Assembly (NCBI GenBank): GCA_041874755.1
Contig: CP102611.1
Location: forward strand, 3,286,001-3,350,000
Direction: 5' to 3'
DNA length: 64,000 nucleotides
Source: Chitinibacter sp. SCUT-21
Lineage (GTDB): Bacteria > Pseudomonadota > Gammaproteobacteria > Burkholderiales > Chitinibacteraceae
The position numbers and the translations under genes are program-made. The notes below the pieces were generated by a model. The model did not search any database. It was given only the letters and a program-made list of their open reading frames with translations, and was not told where the DNA came from. Below, one piece after another: positions 55,025 through 64,000 of the stretch (the first letter of the stretch is position 1; each line of letters opens with the position of its first letter).

Positions 55025-56731
55025 ATGACTGCCTCGTCAAAATTTATCGCGCAGCCTAGTATTGCTGATTTGGCAACTTTCGCAACGGCGGTAGATTATT
55101 CTTTGATGAGTCGCCTCACGCCAGATCCAAATGGGACAGTAGACGGGGATGATCATCGTGCTAGGCAAGTTTATTCTGGCCATTATGTTCGTGTGAAGCC
55201 CACCGCACTTAGCGATGCCGAGTATGTTAGTCACAGCCAAGCCTTTTTTGTTCAATTGGGCCTAGCCGATCAGCTTGTCCATGATCGTGGTTTTAGGCGG
55301 CTATTTTCTGGTGATTTAAGTCAGGTCCCTGCACCAATGGTGCGTTATGGCTGGGCAACGGGCTATGCACTTTCGATCTATGGTGCTGAATATACCCAAC
55401 AATGCCCATTTCGTACTGGTAACGGTTATGGTGATGGCCGTGCAATCTCGGTTTTTGAGGGGGTGTTTCGCGGTCAACGCTATGAAATGCAATTAAAAGG
55501 TGGCGGGCCAACGGCCTATTGTCGCGGCGGTGATGGCCGCGCAGTCTTACGCTCAAGTGTGCGTGAATTTTTAGCCCAAGAATATATGCACGCCCTTGGT
55601 GTTCCCACATCGCGTTCACTCACGTTATTTGTATCCAAGTCCGAAACGGCTGCACGGCCTTGGTATTCACCCAATTCCTATTCAAGCGACCCCGACATCA
55701 TGGTGGACAACCCGGTCGCTATTGCAACTCGCGTTGCGTCATCATTTTTGCGGGTTGGCCAGATCGAGCTGTTTGCGCGCCGAGCACGAGTCAATGCGCA
55801 TGAAAATGCACTACCTGAGCTGCAAGCCATCGTGGCGCATTTGATTGAGCGTGAGTATCAAGGTGAAATCGATTCAAGCCTTGAATTTAATCAACAGATT
55901 ATTGAGTTGGCCAAAGCTTTTCGCATGCGCTTAAGTAAACTCGTCGCTCATTGGCTGCGGGTCGGTTTCTGCCAAGGTAATTTTAATAGCGACAACTGCC
56001 ACGCTGGTGGATTAACCCTAGATTATGGTCCTTTTGGTTTTTGTGAAGCCTTTGAGCTCGATTTTCAGCCATGGACCGGAGGCGGCCAACACTTTGCTTT
56101 TTTTAATCAGCCTGCCGCCGCCGAGGCTAATTTTCATATGTTCTGGCAGGCACTCCGCGCTTTACTCGCGCAAGATCAGCAAGCAATGGATCAATTAGAC
56201 GAAGTTCGCCGTAGCTTTAAAGCCGAGATTCAGCAGCAATGTCAGAGCATGTGGGCCGCAAAATTGGGCTTGAGCGAGTTTCCCCAACGATTATTCAGCC
56301 AATTAATTCTGTTAATGACGCAAACAAAGCTGGATTACACGATCTTTTTTCGTGAGCTATCACATATACCCGCAGAAATCGGAAGCCTGAAAAAAAGCTT
56401 TTACCAAGCAATTTCCACTGAACTGGATCAGCAATGGCAAGATTGGCTTGAGCAGTGGCATATAGCATTGGCAAATGAAAAATTAGATTTAAATACGATC
56501 CGCATGAATATGCTGGGCACCAATCCTAAATACACTTGGCGAGAATGGTTGGTTGCACCCGCGTATGAGCAAGCGCGACATGGTGACTATTCACTAATTG
56601 AAGAGCTAAAACAGGTTTTTAGCGACCCATATAGCGAACAAGGGCTGGCGATTGAAGACAAGTACTATCAACTAAAACCGAATGAATTTTTTAGCGCAGG
56701 TGGTATTTCACACTACAGCTGTTCGTCTTGA
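55025..56731 (+). CDS. selO: SelO-family protein adenylyltransferase, second and longer paralogue
   Basis: A 568-residue SelO homologue. Motifs: [67 protein letters not shown] and [14 protein letters not shown], and the C-terminal HYSCSS. Active-site residues seem conserved. It differs from the copy at 47320-48783 by a longer N-terminus (a [19 protein letters not shown] region) and insertions, so it is an old paralogue or a separately gained gene, not a recent duplicate. Both copies are 6 kb apart in this window. Confidence 0.92.
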   Translation: MTASSKFIAQPSIADLATFATAVDYSLMSRLTPDPNGTVDGDDHRARQVYSGHYVRVKPTALSDAEYVSHSQAFFVQLGLADQLVHDRGFRRLFSGDLSQVPAPMVRYGWATGYALSIYGAEYTQQCPFRTGNGYGDGRAISVFEGVFRGQRYEMQLKGGGPTAYCRGGDGRAVLRSSVREFLAQEYMHALGVPTSRSLTLFVSKSETAARPWYSPNSYSSDPDIMVDNPVAIATRVASSFLRVGQIELFARRARVNAHENALPELQAIVAHLIEREYQGEIDSSLEFNQQIIELAKAFRMRLSKLVAHWLRVGFCQGNFNSDNCHAGGLTLDYGPFGFCEAFELDFQPWTGGGQHFAFFNQPAAAEANFHMFWQALRALLAQDQQAMDQLDEVRRSFKAEIQQQCQSMWAAKLGLSEFPQRLFSQLILLMTQTKLDYTIFFRELSHIPAEIGSLKKSFYQAISTELDQQWQDWLEQWHIALANEKLDLNTIRMNMLGTNPKYTWREWLVAPAYEQARHGDYSLIEELKQVFSDPYSEQGLAIEDKYYQLKPNEFFSAGGISHYSCSS

Positions 56732-57409
56732 ATCACTGAATGCACAAACATCGTAAGTTAAGCAAGGCAAGGGCGATTATCACAGCATCATAGACCGTTG
56801 ACTCGATCCGCTCCTGGCTAGCAATGGATGTCATCATTTTTTGTTTTTTTTCGTGGGTATTTGCCTGTAATTCAATCGTGGATTTTACTTGATAGTAATA
56901 CCTTGGTAGGTATTCTGTAGATTCTTCACCCGCAGCAATTCGCCTGCGACGCCATCGACCATCTGATCTAGGCCGATGCCGCAGCAGAAGGGGCCGATTG
57001 CGTATGATGGCAATGACAACCTGACGCGCCAAGCGTTTGGCCTTGGTTGATTGATTATCGTTTTGATGAGCGGCTTGATGGTATCTGGTATCTGTGAACG
57101 GTGGCAGACATCGACGCTCAGTACGATGTTCGGGTTAGATCACCCAGCGTGGCGATCGCGAGGTATGTTGGGAAATGTCACTACTTTGATGCTTGGATTG
57201 GCTCTTGTGTATGATTGTTGCCATATGAAGTTGGGGGGGCAACAATAAAAACTGGATTGCAAGCTAGATGGGTTTGCACGCTTGGATAGTTGGGTTTTGC
57301 TTGAGTGAGTGTGGCGGTGATTTTTGAGATTTTGGTAAAAATATACCAACAATGATACCAACAATGGATATTGGATTTACTTAGATAGGTTTGGATCGCG
57401 TTGGATACA
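56732..57409. other. 678-bp stretch with degenerate coding remnants
   Basis: No intact gene. Near 57000-57050 the plus strand reads AYDGNDNLTRQAFGLG then a stop, which resembles an Rhs YD-repeat and may be a broken remnant. Near 57340-57370 the sequence ATACCAACAATG is repeated in tandem, a pattern seen beside tRNA-type attachment sites. Longer open frames (for example minus 56733-57032) have biased composition and no ribosome-binding site. I read it as decayed mobile DNA next to tRNA-Leu. Confidence 0.35.
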
Positions 57410-57440
57410 AAAAACCCCGCAAACCTTTGTTTTACGGGGC
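57410..57440 (-). terminator. Terminator of the tRNA-Leu pair
   Basis: On the minus strand, CCCCGTAAA pairs with TTTGCGGGG around a short loop and runs into six T. It lies about 40 bp after the second tRNA-Leu. Confidence 0.75.
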
Positions 57441-57476
57441 TAATTGGACTTCTTTGTACTGCTTTGTATAACAAAA

Positions 57477-57563
57477 TGGTGCCCAAGAGAAGACTCGAAC
57501 TTCCACACCCTTGCGGGCGCTAGGACCTGAACCTAGTGCGTCTACCAATTCCGCCACCTGGGC
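57477..57563 (-). tRNA. tRNA-Leu (anticodon CAG), copy 2
   Basis: An 87-base class II tRNA with a long variable arm (CGCCCGCAAGGGTG) and encoded CCA. Acceptor GCCCAGG pairs with CTTGGGC. The anticodon stem CTAGG/CCTAG encloses TTCAGGT, anticodon CAG. Identical to copy 1. Confidence 0.97.
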
Positions 57564-57594
57564 ACGTCTGATGTTATGATGTTGTTTGAAGAGT

Positions 57595-57681
57595 TGGTGC
57601 CCAAGAGAAGACTCGAACTTCCACACCCTTGCGGGCGCTAGGACCTGAACCTAGTGCGTCTACCAATTCCGCCACCTGGGC
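57595..57681 (-). tRNA. tRNA-Leu (anticodon CAG), copy 1
   Basis: An 87-base tRNA identical to the copy at 57477-57563, transcribed first, with a 31-bp spacer. They are probably processed from one transcript. Confidence 0.97.
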
Positions 57682-57747
57682 TCTTCACAACAATCATTCA
57701 TTTGCAACGAGCTACAAATTCGCAGCGCCGCTACATCAGAGAGGCGC

Positions 57748-57753
57748 TATAAT
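57748..57753 (+). promoter_or_regulatory. -10 box of the rnr promoter
   Basis: TATAAT 32 bp before the rnr start codon, in the gap between the tRNA-Leu genes and rnr. No good -35 at standard spacing. Confidence 0.4.
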
Positions 57754-57784
57754 ATGCAATCAGACGTAGAGCGTCAACCTTAAT

Positions 57785-60355
57785 ATGAAAAAAACGGGAT
57801 CAATGGAAAAAACTCCAGTAACTAAGAAAAAACCTACTCGCAAAATCACTGGCTTGCGTGCCCAAGACCCTTATCTCGAGCGCGAAAAAGGGCGCTATGA
57901 ATATCCTTTGCCGTCGCGTGAATTTATTCTGCAAATTCTTGCTGAGCGTGGCGCGCCGATCATGGCCGAAGAATTGGCCCAATTACTCAATATCCGTGAA
58001 GATGAATTAGTCGCGTTCGAGCGCCGTATGCAGGCCATGGGGCGCGAAGGGCAGCTCTTGCTCAATCGCAAAGGCGCTTTGTGCCTGCCCGAAAAGCTCG
58101 ATTTGATTGCGGGTAAAGTACAAGGCCATCCCGATGGATTTGGCTTTTTAATTCGTGACGATGGGGGCGATGATTTATTCCTTGGCCCCAAGGAGATGGA
58201 CAAAGTCCTGCACGGCGATCGCGTACTGGTGCGGCACATTGGAGTTGACCGCCGTGGCCGGCCAGAAGGCAGCATTGCCGAGGTGCTTGAGCATGTAAAT
58301 CAGCGACTAGTTGGTCGTTTGCATAATGAGCGCGGCGTGTTTTTTGTCACCGCCGAAGATAAGCGTATCAGTCGCGATATTTTGCTCGAAGCGCAAAACA
58401 CCGGTGGCGCGAAAGCGGGGCAGGTGGTGATGGTTGAGCTGTTGGCGCAGCCGTCCCGCTATTCTCAGCCTGTGGGCCGTGTAATCGAATTGCTTGGCAA
58501 TTACGACGATCCAGGCATGGAAATCGAAATTGCGCTGCGCAAACATAATTTGCCGCATGTGTTTTCCCCAGAGGCGCAAGCGCAAGCCGACGCGACGCCG
58601 CAAAAAGTGAAAAAGAAAGATTGGAAGCCCGTGCAAGGCGTTGAACGCGTTGATTTGCGCGGGCTGCCGCTGGTAACGATTGATGGCGAAACGGCGAAAG
58701 ACTTTGACGACGCGGTTTTTGCCGAGAAGAAAGGCAAAGGTTGGCGTTTGGTTGTGGCGATTGCCGACGTTAGCCATTATGTGCGTCCGGACGACGCCTT
58801 GGATTTAACCGCGATCGAGCGTGGTAATTCGGTGTATTTCCCACGCCGCGTCATTCCGATGTTGCCTGAAGCGCTGTCCAATGGCGTGTGTTCGCTAAAC
58901 CCCGATGTTGAGCGCCTGTGTATGGTGTGCGATATGAAGGTCACGCAAACCGGCGAGATTAAAAAATATCAGTTTTACCCAGCGGTGATGTTGTCGAAAG
59001 CGCGTCTGACCTATACCCGGGTGTGGGATATGTTGCAAAACCCTGATGGGGAAGATGCCCAGGCCAATACCCGTTTGCTTCCGCATCTGAATACACTGTA
59101 CGATTTGTATAAAGTGTTTGTTGCTGCGCGCCATGAGCGCGGTGCAATTGATTTTGAAACGCAAGAAACTGAAATGCGTTTTGACGACTTTGGCAAAATC
59201 AAAGCGATTGTGCCGGTGGTGCGTAACGACGCGCATAAATTGATCGAAGAATGTATGTTGGCGGCCAATGTGTGCGCGGCGGATATTTTAATCAAAAACG
59301 AGCATGTGGGGCTTTACCGTGTGCACGAAGGCCCGACGCCCGAAAAACTGAAAAACCTGCGCGAGTATTTGCGCACCATGGGTTTGAGTTTGGGCGGCGC
59401 GGAAGATCCGAGCGCCAAAGATTACGCGCAATTACTCGAAAGCATTAAAAACCGCCCCGATGCGCCGCTATTGCAAACCATGTTGCTGCGTAGTCTATCG
59501 CAAGCGGTGTATTCGCCTGATAATGAAGGCCATTTTGGCTTGAGTTACGAGGCGTATGCGCACTTTACGTCGCCGATTCGTCGCTACCCCGATTTGCTGG
59601 TGCATCGCTCGATCAAGGCGATTTTGGCTGGCAAAAAATACAAGCCAGCAACGAAGTGGGAGCAGCTTGGGGTGCAATGCTCGATGACCGAGCGCCGCGC
59701 CGATGAAGCCAGCCGCGACGTGCAAAATTGGCTCAAGTGCTACTACATGCAAGACAAGATCGGCGAAGAGTTTATGGGCTCAGTGTCCGCCGTGACTGGT
59801 TTTGGCATGTTTGTACTGCTTGACGAATTGTATGTCGAAGGCTTGGTGCACGTGTCCGAATTGGGTACCGATTACTTCCATTACGACGAAAAGCGCAAAG
59901 AGCTTAAAGGTGAGCGCGGTGGGCAGGTGTACCGGATTACCGATCGCGTCAAAGTGCGTGTAGTGCGCGTTGATTTGGAAACCAGCAAGATCGATTTTGC
60001 CTTGGTCGACGATTTTGGCCGCTTGGTCGGCGTGAAGAGTGCTTCGGCTGCCACCGCTAAAGCGGGTGCTAAAACAACCGCTAAAGCGGGTGCTAAAACA
60101 ACCGGTAAAGTCGGTGCAAGAGCGGCTGAGAAAACGCCGACGGCCGCAACTGAACCAGCTAGCACACGCCGAACTAGCGCAAAGCCACGCGTTCAATCTG
60201 GCGGAGTACCTGCAACTCCGCGCGCGAAAACGGTAGCCACTGAACCGGCTGCAAAGCGCAAAAAGCCGGGTACCGCTACGCAGCGTCGTCGCGCGCAAGC
60301 GGCGGCCGCCGCCACTGGTGAAGTGAGTACTGGCACACGCCGTCGTCGGCGCTAA
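57785..60355 (+). CDS. rnr: Ribonuclease R
   Basis: An 856-residue 3'-5' exoribonuclease that degrades structured RNA and works with tmRNA in quality control. Order: N-terminal winged helix (about 40-95, REFILQILAERGAPI), cold-shock domains (GKVQGHPDGFGFLIRDD), the RNB catalytic domain (TIDGETAKDFDDAV with catalytic Asp residues, then HFTSPIRRYPDLLVHR), an S1 domain (GSVSAVTGFGMFVLLDELYVEG) and a Lys/Arg-rich tail from about 745. The tail holds tandem AKAGAKTT-type repeats and ends RRRRR, longer than in E. coli. The start at 57785 is likely, with ATG at 57803 as an alternative. Confidence 0.96.
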   Translation: MKKTGSMEKTPVTKKKPTRKITGLRAQDPYLEREKGRYEYPLPSREFILQILAERGAPIMAEELAQLLNIREDELVAFERRMQAMGREGQLLLNRKGALCLPEKLDLIAGKVQGHPDGFGFLIRDDGGDDLFLGPKEMDKVLHGDRVLVRHIGVDRRGRPEGSIAEVLEHVNQRLVGRLHNERGVFFVTAEDKRISRDILLEAQNTGGAKAGQVVMVELLAQPSRYSQPVGRVIELLGNYDDPGMEIEIALRKHNLPHVFSPEAQAQADATPQKVKKKDWKPVQGVERVDLRGLPLVTIDGETAKDFDDAVFAEKKGKGWRLVVAIADVSHYVRPDDALDLTAIERGNSVYFPRRVIPMLPEALSNGVCSLNPDVERLCMVCDMKVTQTGEIKKYQFYPAVMLSKARLTYTRVWDMLQNPDGEDAQANTRLLPHLNTLYDLYKVFVAARHERGAIDFETQETEMRFDDFGKIKAIVPVVRNDAHKLIEECMLAANVCAADILIKNEHVGLYRVHEGPTPEKLKNLREYLRTMGLSLGGAEDPSAKDYAQLLESIKNRPDAPLLQTMLLRSLSQAVYSPDNEGHFGLSYEAYAHFTSPIRRYPDLLVHRSIKAILAGKKYKPATKWEQLGVQCSMTERRADEASRDVQNWLKCYYMQDKIGEEFMGSVSAVTGFGMFVLLDELYVEGLVHVSELGTDYFHYDEKRKELKGERGGQVYRITDRVKVRVVRVDLETSKIDFALVDDFGRLVGVKSASAATAKAGAKTTAKAGAKTTGKVGARAAEKTPTAATEPASTRRTSAKPRVQSGGVPATPRAKTVATEPAAKRKKPGTATQRRRAQAAAAATGEVSTGTRRRRR

Positions 60356-60450
60356 ACTTTGGGGGCAATTGCACTTTGGCGCTTTGCCCCCATCTGATTG
60401 TTTAAGTATTGATTGAAATTTGAAAATATATGAAATCTGAAGGAAACCGG

Positions 60451-60810
60451 ATGTTTATCGTAGACCGTTCTGCCGCCATTATTCGCCCCAAGCAGCCTTT
60501 TTTGGATTGGCTTAACGCCTTGCCGGGTAACGATGTGACCTTAACGTTGGCCGAAATTCGCTCGGACTGTACCGTGATTTTGGTGCCTGAAGCGGCTGAA
60601 CCTGAAGACTCGATCGCGTTTATCGACGATATTGCCGATAAATTATTCGATCAAGAATTGGCGTCTTGGGTGGCCGATGATGCGCTGTGGCCAGAAAAGC
60701 GCAGCTTAAAGCTATTTTGGGAGTGGTTTGACGTTGAAATTCATCTGGGCGTGATGGATGCGGTGTCGGATGATATTCACAATACGCCGACCGATCACAA
60801 CTACCATTAA
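60451..60810 (+). CDS. Conserved acidic protein of unknown function
   Basis: A 119-residue soluble acidic protein. It has a pattern I cannot name: MFIVDRSAAIIRPKQPFLDWL at the start, a Glu/Asp-rich middle and the aromatic SLKLFWEWFDVEIHLGVMD near the end. AAGGA lies 6 bases before the ATG at 60451; a start at 60430 has no ribosome-binding site. Conserved short proteins of this kind occur in Neisseriales. It follows rnr by 95 bp and ends in a terminator. Confidence 0.75.
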   Translation: MFIVDRSAAIIRPKQPFLDWLNALPGNDVTLTLAEIRSDCTVILVPEAAEPEDSIAFIDDIADKLFDQELASWVADDALWPEKRSLKLFWEWFDVEIHLGVMDAVSDDIHNTPTDHNYH

Positions 60811-60842
60811 TTGTTGGACTAGAGCTGAACCGAAACTGAATC

Positions 60843-60869
60843 GTCGCCATCATTGATGGCGACTTTTTT
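60843..60869 (+). terminator. Terminator after the small acidic protein gene
   Basis: A 9-bp stem (60843-60851 with 60855-60863), a 3-base loop and a run of six T. Confidence 0.85.
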
Positions 60870-60938
60870 ACGCAGCGAGAAAATATGCGCTGTGCTTAAA
60901 TGACTTTCATTCAGTCTTATTAGGGCAAGGGTAGTCAT

Positions 60939-61649
60939 ATGAAAAAAATGCTAATTGCAACGCTATTGTCAGTGCCCTGCATGGCTTGGGCTGAGTCGGC
61001 TGTGCAATATAATGTCGTCAATCTAGATGCCAGCGTCAGCCGACAAATCGACAACGATATGGCGCAAGCCACTTTGTTTGTTGAGTTAACCGATACCGAT
61101 TCCAGCAAATTGGCTGAGAAAATCAATCAAACGATTACTGCCGCGCAAAAACAGCTCAAGCAATACCCGAGCGTGCAATCGGCAGGCACGGGTTATAGCA
61201 GCTACCCAATTTACAATAACAAAACCAATCAATTGCAATCATGGCGCAGTCGCGGCGAGTTGCGACTCAATTCGAAAGATTTTGCCGCCTTATCGCAATT
61301 AATCGCGCAATTGCAAAAGCCGCAAAGCAATGGCATCGCGCTGCAATTGGCTGATATCCGTTATGAAGTTTCTGAGCAAAGTCGCAAAGTAGCGGAAGAC
61401 GCTTTAATCGAAGAGGGAATTCGTGCCTTCCGTCAACGTGCGGCTATTATTCAGCGCAGCATGGGTGGTGCGGCGTGGAAGACGATGCAGATGAATGTTC
61501 AAACGCAGTCGCATTATCCATCGCCACGTCCAATGCTGTATAAGAGCGCGGTGATGTCGGCCGAAGCCGCACCAGCGCCTGCGCCAGTGGATGCCGGCGA
61601 GAGTCGTCTGGTTGTTAATGTGAATGGCAGCATTCAGGTCGGCGAGTAA
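60939..61649 (+). CDS. Periplasmic SIMPL-domain (DUF541) protein
   Basis: A 236-residue exported protein. The signal peptide ends CMAWA before ESAVQYN. Residues about 25-235 match the SIMPL (DUF541) fold: VNLDASVSRQIDNDMAQATL, then AGTGYSSYPIYN and ALIEEGIRAFRQRAAIIQ. Family members include E. coli YggE, linked to oxidative stress. AAGGG lies 7 bases before the ATG. The next gene's ATG overlaps its stop codon. Confidence 0.88.
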   Translation: MKKMLIATLLSVPCMAWAESAVQYNVVNLDASVSRQIDNDMAQATLFVELTDTDSSKLAEKINQTITAAQKQLKQYPSVQSAGTGYSSYPIYNNKTNQLQSWRSRGELRLNSKDFAALSQLIAQLQKPQSNGIALQLADIRYEVSEQSRKVAEDALIEEGIRAFRQRAAIIQRSMGGAAWKTMQMNVQTQSHYPSPRPMLYKSAVMSAEAAPAPAPVDAGESRLVVNVNGSIQVGE

Positions 61650-62077
61650 TGTTGCCCGCAATTCTCAAACTAAACCCCGTGTCGCGTTGGCAACGGGGTT
61701 TTTTATTGTCGATGCATTTGCTTGCTGGCGTGAATGCGTGGTGGATGTCGTGGCCGATGGCCTTGGCGCTGGATGGTGTGCTTGTGCTGTCTTTGTTCTG
61801 GCAGTGGCGGCGCGAAAATTTGGTGAGCTCAATTCAATGTTTGCCGGATGGCGTGATGCAGGTGCAATTGAGTGAGGGAACAAGCCATTTAATGGAGTTG
61901 CAGCCCAGTAGTGTGCTGACGGCACAGGTGCTGGTGTTGCATCTGAAGGGTGAAAACAAACGAATTAATTTCGTGGTGTGGCCTGATAGTGCGGATGCCG
62001 AGGTTTTGCGGCAATGGCGTATTTATTTGCGCTGGATGTGGCCAAACGCGGTTCGTAGGGCAAAAATACCTCTGTAG
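61649..62077 (+). CDS. YgfX-like membrane protein
   Basis: A 142-residue small inner-membrane protein. Two close hydrophobic segments near the N-terminus (GFLLSMHLLAGVNAWW, MALALDGVLVLSLFWQW) precede a cytoplasmic beta-rich part with LVLHLKGENKRINFVVWPDSADAEVLRQWRIYLRW, as in YgfX/CptA-like proteins that lie beside sdhE or nadB in other proteobacteria. Translationally coupled to the SIMPL gene through TAATG. Convergent with nadB. Confidence 0.8.
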   Translation: MLPAILKLNPVSRWQRGFLLSMHLLAGVNAWWMSWPMALALDGVLVLSLFWQWRRENLVSSIQCLPDGVMQVQLSEGTSHLMELQPSSVLTAQVLVLHLKGENKRINFVVWPDSADAEVLRQWRIYLRWMWPNAVRRAKIPL

Positions 62078-62124
62078 GTATGCAAGGCCACGGATTGCTA
62101 TGTGACCCTGCTAGTAATATACCC

Positions 62125-63714
62125 TTACTTTTTATTTTCCGGCGTGAGTAGCGTGGGTTTAGAGTTGGTGTCGATGCCGGGGTAATCGCGGCTGTAATGT
62201 AGGCCGCGACTTTCTTTGCGCTCCATTGCACAACGCACGATTAACTCGGCAGTAATCACCAGATTGCGTAACTCCAGCAAATCGTTTGATACGCGGAAAT
62301 TGCGATAAAACTCGTGAATTTCGCTTTTCAGTAAGTCAATGCGGTGCAGCGCTCTTTCAAGGCGTTTATTGGTGCGCACGATGCCGACGTAGTCCCACAT
62401 AAAGCGGCGCAGCTCATCCCAATTGTGTGAAATCACCACTTCTTCATCCGGGTCGGTGACACGGCTTTCGTCCCATTCGGCGACTTCGGGCAGTGGCTGA
62501 GCTTGCTGCGCCAAAATATCACTCGCGGCCGCTTTGCCCAGTACCATACATTCGAGCAGTGAGTTCGAGGCTAAGCGATTTGCGCCATGCAAGCCGGTGC
62601 AAGCAACTTCACCAACAGCGTACAGATTGGCCAGATCAGTTCGGCCATCTAGATCGGTTACTAGGCCGCCGCAGGTGTAATGCGCAGCTGGCACAACAGG
62701 AATCGGCTCTTTGGTGATGTCGATGCCAAGTTCTAGACAACGTTGGTAAATATTCGGGAAGTGCTCTTTGACAAAAGCGGCGGGTTTGTATGAAATATCC
62801 AGATACACGCAGTCGTAACCGCCGCGCTTCATTTCAAAGTCGATCGCGCGCGCGACGACGTCGCGCGGCGCTAATTCGGCGCGCTCATCATGGTTGGGCA
62901 TAAAACGCGTACCGTCGGGGAGGCGCAAAATGCCACCTTCACCACGCACCGCTTCAGTAATCAAAAATGATTTGGCGTGTGGGTGATACAGGCAAGTGGG
63001 GTGGAACTGGATGAATTCCATATTCGATACGCGACAACCTGCGCGCCAGCCCATCGCAATCCCATCGCCGGTCGCAACGTCTGGATTGGTCGTGTACAAA
63101 TAGACTTTGCCCGCGCCGCCCGTGGCCAGCACAGTAAATGGCGCCAGTATCGTTTCGACTCGATCGTTGATTTTGTCGTAGACGTAGGCCCCGACGCAAC
63201 GGGAGGCCTCGTTAGCGGCTTTCTCGGTGATTAAATCAACGGCGATATGTTCTTCCAGCAAGGTGATATTTGGGTGGGCAGCAACTTTAATCGCTAGTGT
63301 GTCAATGACGGCCGCACCCGTGGCGTCCGCTGCGTGAATAATGCGGCGATGGCTATGGCCGCCTTCGCGCGTCAAATGGTAGCCCTGATAGCTGGTGTCG
63401 CCCGTTTCATCTTTGGTAAACGGCACGCCCATTTCAATCAGCCAATCGATCGCGTCTTTTGAATTTTCGATGATGTAGCGCGTGGCGTCTGCGTCGCATA
63501 GGCCCGCACCGGCGACGAAAGTGTCTTTGATGTGGAGTTCAATGCTGTCGGAATCGTCGAGTACCGCTGCAATGCCGCCTTGCGCCCAGCCGCTGCCACC
63601 GTCGCGTAATGCGCGCTTGGTGATCAGACCTACTTTTAATTTTTCTGCCAACTGTAAAGCGATGGTCATGCCACCGAGCCCACTTCCTAAAATCAGAACA
63701 TCAAACTTGCGCAT
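62125..63714 (-). CDS. nadB: L-aspartate oxidase
   Basis: A 529-residue FAD enzyme that oxidises L-aspartate to iminoaspartate, the first step of de novo NAD synthesis. Motifs: [19 protein letters not shown] (FAD dinucleotide site), [44 protein letters not shown] and [15 protein letters not shown]. The C-terminal helical domain is present. AGGAC lies 8 bases before the ATG. Divergent from rpoE. Confidence 0.96.
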   Translation of the reverse strand: MRKFDVLILGSGLGGMTIALQLAEKLKVGLITKRALRDGGSGWAQGGIAAVLDDSDSIELHIKDTFVAGAGLCDADATRYIIENSKDAIDWLIEMGVPFTKDETGDTSYQGYHLTREGGHSHRRIIHAADATGAAVIDTLAIKVAAHPNITLLEEHIAVDLITEKAANEASRCVGAYVYDKINDRVETILAPFTVLATGGAGKVYLYTTNPDVATGDGIAMGWRAGCRVSNMEFIQFHPTCLYHPHAKSFLITEAVRGEGGILRLPDGTRFMPNHDERAELAPRDVVARAIDFEMKRGGYDCVYLDISYKPAAFVKEHFPNIYQRCLELGIDITKEPIPVVPAAHYTCGGLVTDLDGRTDLANLYAVGEVACTGLHGANRLASNSLLECMVLGKAAASDILAQQAQPLPEVAEWDESRVTDPDEEVVISHNWDELRRFMWDYVGIVRTNKRLERALHRIDLLKSEIHEFYRNFRVSNDLLELRNLVITAELIVRCAMERKESRGLHYSRDYPGIDTNSKPTLLTPENKK

Positions 63715-63812
63715 GCGGTTTAGTCCTATAGTCCCTGCGTGATTCTTTAGCTAAGCTGTAATACTATCAGAGCTAGCTCGCCAATGTTGCGACTCAATAC
63801 GCTGCTGGGTGC

Positions 63813-63840
63813 TTGTAATTTTGCGACTCGCCCAAATAAT
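63813..63840 (+). promoter_or_regulatory. Possible promoter of rpoE
   Basis: TTGTAA (63813-63818) and AATAAT (63835-63840) with a 16-bp spacer, about 40 bp before the start codon. Moderate match only. No clear sigma-E-type promoter is visible. Confidence 0.3.
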
Positions 63841-63881
63841 GATGAACATCACTGGCAATATAAAACGATAGGAATACGAGT

Positions 63882-64000
63882 TTGACACAGGTCACCGACC
63901 GCGATTTAGATCAGGAGTTAGTGCGACGCGCCCAAGCAGGCGATCAACGTGCGTTCGAAATGCTGGTGATTAAATACCAGCGGCGAATTGCGCGCTTGTT
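63882..64000 (+). CDS. rpoE: RNA polymerase sigma-E factor (partial, cut by window end)
   Basis: The first 39 codons of an ECF sigma factor. After a TTG start (AGGA 8 bases upstream) it reads TQVTDRDLDQELVRRAQAGD, then QRAFEMLVIKYQRRIARL, which closely matches RpoE/AlgU region 1-2.1. The reading frame is open to the last base. Its partner anti-sigma gene would lie beyond the window. The position next to nadB is the same as in many gammaproteobacteria. Confidence 0.88.
   Translation, partial: MTQVTDRDLDQELVRRAQAGDQRAFEMLVIKYQRRIARL

Noticed and set aside
60361..60391. Strong terminator after rnr
   Set aside because: GGGGGCAA/TTGCCCCC arms can pair, but the loop is long and no T run follows on either strand.

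Overview
The window reads as chromosomal DNA of a betaproteobacterium, most likely in the Neisseriales near the chitin-degrading Chitinibacteraceae. This rests on gene content (a DUF3683-type FAD/Fe-S oxidase, accB-accC-aroQ, queA/tgt, class Ia nrdA/nrdB with two ATP cones, tmRNA tag ANDETYALAA, a secreted GH18 chitinase). The genus is an inference; no database search was possible. Most of the window is ordinary housekeeping DNA, broken by two AT-richer accessory stretches.

Layout. 0.2-9.2 kb (minus): a giant FAD/Fe-S oxidase, then three paralogous TPR proteins, one fused to an active-looking GGDEF cyclase, with a YqhD-type aldehyde reductase among them. 9.3-13.8 kb (minus): secreted chitinase and the aroQ-accB-accC operon. 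14-20.7 kb: queA, tgt, a double-HD HD-GYP protein, a bacteriohemerythrin behind a perfect FNR/ANR box, an epimerase-like protein, a ferredoxin-type reductase and tRNA-Thr(TGT). 21-23.3 kb (minus): a nitric-oxide response module nsrR - DUF2249 - nnrS with a perfect 9-3-9 palindromic operator.

23.33-29.12 kb is a 5.75-kb integrative element inserted in the 3' end of ssrA (tmRNA). It is bounded by perfect 32-bp direct repeats. The native tmRNA terminator is stranded beyond the left repeat and the element supplies a new one. Cargo: a short stand-alone SIR2-domain protein, a serine recombinase, a ribbon-helix-helix-like protein, a coupled small unknown gene, a 53-codon gene and a tyrosine integrase.

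29.5-35.6 kb: mtaD-ubiG-gph, an Ala-rich lipoprotein, a JmjC ribosomal oxygenase, a PrxQ-like protein lacking both canonical cysteines, and slyD. 35.8-43.9 kb is a nucleotide block: nrdA (behind an NrdR-like box and a DnaA box), adenosine deaminase, a lipoprotein, nrdB, and then an AT-rich overlapping pair, a dGTPase and a protein with archaeo-eukaryotic-primase-like motifs. That pair is the best candidate for an undescribed system, possibly nucleotide-based phage defence. 43.9-44.8 kb is non-coding and holds a GTAG-type REP pair and two diverged copies of a ~95-bp element.

44.8-57 kb: an inner-membrane hydrolase, an Ntn hydrolase fused to a cystatin-like domain, two SelO pseudokinase paralogues, YbaK, a large duplicated lipoprotein, a receiver-TPR protein and a VC0807-like membrane protein. 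57.4-64 kb: two identical tRNA-Leu(CAG) genes, RNase R with a basic repeat tail, a SIMPL protein, a YgfX-like protein, nadB and the start of rpoE, cut by the window end.
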